Source of the DNA: an uncultured Eubacteriales bacterium
GTDB taxonomy: Bacteria > Bacillota_A > Clostridia > Christensenellales > Aristaeellaceae
Length of the DNA stretch: 8,280 bases
Direction of reading: 5' to 3'
Assembly (NCBI GenBank): GCA_902775835.1
Contig: CACYNZ010000163.1
Span: 1 to 8,280 of the forward strand
Shown here: positions 6,901 through 8,280 of the stretch, in pieces
Layout: every line of letters starts with the position of its first letter
How positions within the stretch are numbered: position 1 is the first letter of the stretch
The notes under the pieces: generated by a model
Told to the model about the DNA's origin: nothing
What the model saw: the letters and a program-made list of their open reading frames with translations, nothing else
Databases searched by the model: none
Position numbers and translations under genes: made by a program

Positions 6901-6943
6901 TAAAAAGACCGGCATGGCAGCATTTTTGCTTAACCATGCCGGT
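6901..6943 (-). terminator. Second leader hairpin before the CMD-family gene
   Basis: On the minus strand ACCGGCATGG (6943-6934) pairs perfectly with CCATGCCGGT (6917-6908). The 16-base loop holds a nested AGCA/TGCT dyad. CTTTTTA follows, with T residues at 6906-6902. It lies only about 10 bases before the ribosome binding site of the CMD-family gene, so it is a leader terminator or attenuator and not the end of an upstream gene. A weaker T-rich tract also follows it on the plus strand. Confidence 0.7.
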
Positions 6944-6960
6944 TCTTTTGCATGATGTCA

Positions 6961-6998
6961 AAAATGCAGACGGATCATTTTTTTACCCTGTCTGCATG
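6961..6998 (-). terminator. Leader attenuator terminator after the Cys/Met-rich peptide
   Basis: On the minus strand ATGCAGAC (6998-6991) pairs with GTCTGCAT (6972-6965). Past one bulged A, GGGT/ATCC can extend the stem. Five T residues (6965-6961) follow at once. It starts 22 bases after the stop codon of the 24-codon leader peptide. Its 5' arm is also complementary to the end of that peptide's coding sequence, so two alternative folds exist. Confidence 0.75.
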
Positions 6999-7035
6999 AA
7001 CAACAGCTTGAAGAAAGCTTCTACGCGCAGACGGG
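6987..7035 (-). promoter_or_regulatory. Predicted antiterminator fold of the Cys/Met leader
   Basis: CCCGTCTGC (7035-7027), in codons 21-23 of the leader peptide, can pair with GCAGAC-A-GGG (6996-6987), giving nine base pairs with one bulged A. This fold consumes the 5' arm of the terminator at 6961-6998, so the two are mutually exclusive. A small AGCTT/AAGCT hairpin (7006-7020) would sit in its loop. The fold is read from complementarity only. Confidence 0.6.
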
Positions 7036-7095
7036 CACAGTATGATTCATGCACATGCAACACATCTGACAGCAGAACACAGGCGTATGGAACAT
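7021..7095 (-). CDS. 24-residue Cys/Met-rich leader peptide
   Basis: A short frame starts at ATG 7095 with a near-perfect AAGGAGG (7110-7104) 8 bases upstream and ends at TAG 7023-7021. The peptide begins MFHTPVF and contains CCQMCCMCM at residues 8-16, with five Cys and three Met in nine residues; a sixth Cys is residue 23. It begins about 23 bases after the predicted transcription start and is followed by a terminator. These are the position and composition of an attenuation leader peptide whose translation senses charged tRNA-Cys, perhaps also tRNA-Met. Downstream genes include a cysteine synthase family enzyme, which fits. The alternative, a metal-binding or secreted Cys-rich peptide, is less likely given its size and the downstream terminator. 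I know no named homologue. Confidence 0.75.
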   Translation of the reverse strand: MFHTPVFCCQMCCMCMNHTVPVCA

Positions 7096-7124
7096 GCGGT
7101 GCACCTCCTTCAAAATATATCGAT

Positions 7125-7153
7125 ATTCTAGACTTTAATATATATAAAGTCAA
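7125..7153 (-). promoter_or_regulatory. Promoter of the leader-CMD-cysteine synthase unit
   Basis: On the minus strand TTGACT (7153-7148), a 17-base AT-rich spacer and TAGAAT (7130-7125) each match the vegetative consensus at five of six positions. Transcription would start near 7118, just ahead of the leader peptide ribosome binding site. Confidence 0.8.
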
Positions 7154-7424
7154 TAAACAAAGTAGATTTTGCTTAAAAAAAGCGGAAGAACGAGGCTGTT
7201 TCCAGTGCAGCCAGGTGACGCTGGAACATTCTCTTGCAGGAAATGTTTGCTGCTGCGGATCATCTGTATGAAACAGATGGAAAAAGTTGAAGAAAAATCA
7301 ACACTCACAGCATCATATGATGGGGGATATTCAGCATGTACGGGTTCCTGATGCACTCGGATGGATACGGTTTATATCGATGCCTGGCTGATACTGTCCT
7401 GCTCTGTACGCTGTGCAGGCATGC
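7154..7424. other. Gene-free stretch with a run of small hairpins
   Basis: No frame here has a credible start and composition. Several inverted repeats follow each other: TTCCAGTG (7200-7207) with CGCTGGAA (7219-7226), AACATT (7225-7230) with AATGTT (7242-7247), CATCTGT (7261-7267) with ACAGATG (7273-7279), GTTGA (7286-7290) with TCAAC (7298-7302), and the 12-base palindrome CATCATATGATG (7311-7322). It lies upstream of the leader promoter. Strand and role are unknown; a structured RNA or a regulator-binding region is possible. Confidence 0.4.
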
Positions 7425-7466
7425 AAAAGGGGCTGCTGCAGATGATGGTGATTCTGCAGCAGCCCC
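7425..7466 (-). terminator. Terminator of the heptad-repeat protein gene
   Basis: A perfect 14-bp stem, GGGGCTGCTGCAGA (7429-7442) with TCTGCAGCAGCCCC (7453-7466), has a 10-base loop. On the minus strand four T residues (7428-7425) follow directly. It lies 41 bases after the stop codon of the gene to its right. A short GCGTTTTA tract on the plus strand may give weak activity that way too. Confidence 0.8.
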
Positions 7467-7507
7467 GCGTTTTATGGGGTTGTGTTTTTGCTGTAATGGA
7501 GAATGGT

Positions 7508-8280
7508 TCAGTTGAAATCTGTCCGGATGACATACATCGTGGTGGTGTCCCAGTCTTCAGTGCGCAGATCGTAGCCTGCAGACTGATCCTGGCCTGCCAT
7601 CTGATCCCAGGCCTCCAGTACCGTCGCAGCGTTTTCTGTCAGCACGGGAAGGAGTTTTTCGGCTGCGGCCTTTTCGGCACCGGTCACCGTTGTCACAAGC
7701 GTGTCAGTACCGGTATCATGCAGCGCCGCCGCACCGCGTGACAGGTCTGCGGCTCCGGCTGCAGCCTGGTCTACGCCGGCTGTGTAGGTTTTCAGGCCGG
7801 TTACAAACGCGCCGACCTGATTCAGCTGATCCAGCAGTCCCTGCAGGGAATCATGCGCTGCCTGTGCCTGAGCCAGTTTTGCTGTCACCGTTTCGTCGGA
7901 GGCAAGCACTTCATCCGTCTTCTCAGATACCAGTTTTTCAATCTGCTCGGCTGTCTGGGTTTCAGTCAGCTTTTTCACAGTGTCTGTCTCCATCTGAACA
8001 TCGACAGCTGCCTGAACCTGCTGCTGTACCGCTTCATCCACTTTGCCGGCCCTGACAGCTTTCAGATAGGTTTCGGCATCCATGTCCATGCCGGCTCCTG
8101 CCAGCACCTGGGTGAGCACCTCTGCGCGTACAGCTTCTGTCACAGCGCTGCGGATCTGATCTTCTTTGGCCTCAACCTGCGGGCGGACCACAGCTTCCAC
8201 CTGGGTACGGGCGGCGGCAGTCAGCGTTTCGCTGTCAAACTGAGCGGTCAGGGCAGTCAGGGTATCCGCGTAATTCTCCG
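7508..8280 (-). CDS. C-terminal part of a coiled-coil/heptad-repeat envelope protein (YhgE/Pip-like region), 5' end outside window
   Basis: The frame is open to the right edge, so about 256 C-terminal residues are seen; the GTG at 8200 has no ribosome binding site and is internal. The visible part is rich in Ala, Glu, Gln, Thr and Val, with long amphipathic helices. Residues about 145-194 show spaced Leu/Gly repeats (LKTYTAGVDQAAAGAADL), the X-X-X-Leu-X-X-Gly pattern found in YhgE/Pip and some MMPL-type membrane proteins, where it forms an extracellular rod. The end, TMYVIRTDFN, recalls the C-terminus (KFIYRTD-like) of such large Clostridia membrane proteins, from memory. No membrane helix is present in this part; any would lie outside the window. 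Probably a surface or transport-associated protein; the exact family is uncertain. Confidence 0.65.
   Translation of the reverse strand, partial: ENYADTLTALTAQFDSETLTAAARTQVEAVVRPQVEAKEDQIRSAVTEAVRAEVLTQVLAGAGMDMDAETYLKAVRAGKVDEAVQQQVQAAVDVQMETDTVKKLTETQTAEQIEKLVSEKTDEVLASDETVTAKLAQAQAAHDSLQGLLDQLNQVGAFVTGLKTYTAGVDQAAAGAADLSRGAAALHDTGTDTLVTTVTGAEKAAAEKLLPVLTENAATVLEAWDQMAGQDQSAGYDLRTEDWDTTTMYVIRTDFN

Noticed and set aside
7150..7356. Short frames of 60-68 codons on both strands in the gene-free stretch
   Set aside because: They start at GTG or TTG without ribosome binding sites, overlap each other and the hairpin dyads, and show no recognisable protein features.

Overview
The window looks like chromosomal DNA of a low-to-mid-GC Gram-positive anaerobe, most likely a gut Clostridia member of the Lachnospiraceae type. 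The reasons are the strong AGGAGG-type ribosome binding sites, a serine tRNA gene with no encoded CCA, short hairpin-plus-T terminators, and protein relatives I recall from that group (membrane-linked YdcF protein, UxuA, GH2 enzyme, HTH plus AAA-ATPase-like protein). This assignment is inference from remembered families; no search was run.

Layout, left part: a membrane-anchored YdcF/DUF218 protein (+, open at the left edge) converges on uxuA (mannonate dehydratase, -), with two back-to-back terminators between them. A 390-bp intergenic region separates uxuA from a divergent GH2 glycoside hydrolase. The GH2 frame is full length but interrupted by one in-frame amber codon at 3718-3720, upstream of both catalytic glutamates. 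If the glycosidase were functional, it could supply sugars or uronates to the pathway in which UxuA acts.

Middle: a well-formed promoter, tRNA-Ser(CGA) and a very strong terminator whose stem reaches into the tRNA 3' end. Next come two 22-bp-spaced copies of a TTTCGCGAAA palindrome in front of a small helix-turn-helix protein. That protein looks like an internally deleted remnant of a larger HTH plus AAA-ATPase-like protein.

Right part, the most interesting: a minus-strand unit (promoter about 7153-7125, transcription leftwards) with a 24-codon leader peptide, a leader terminator, a second leader hairpin, a carboxymuconolactone-decarboxylase-family protein with a CxxC motif, and an MccA/YrhA-type cysteine synthase family enzyme. 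Residues 8-16 of the leader peptide contain five cysteines and three methionines out of nine. The end of the peptide coding region can pair with the 5' arm of the terminator. Ribosome stalling at Cys or Met codons would therefore free an antiterminator, and completed translation would mask it. This is the architecture of ribosome-mediated transcription attenuation sensing sulfur amino acids. I regard it as the main candidate for a previously undescribed system.

The right edge holds the C-terminal part of a coiled-coil/heptad-repeat protein (-) with a strong terminator. Between that terminator and the leader promoter is a gene-free stretch with several small hairpins of unknown role.
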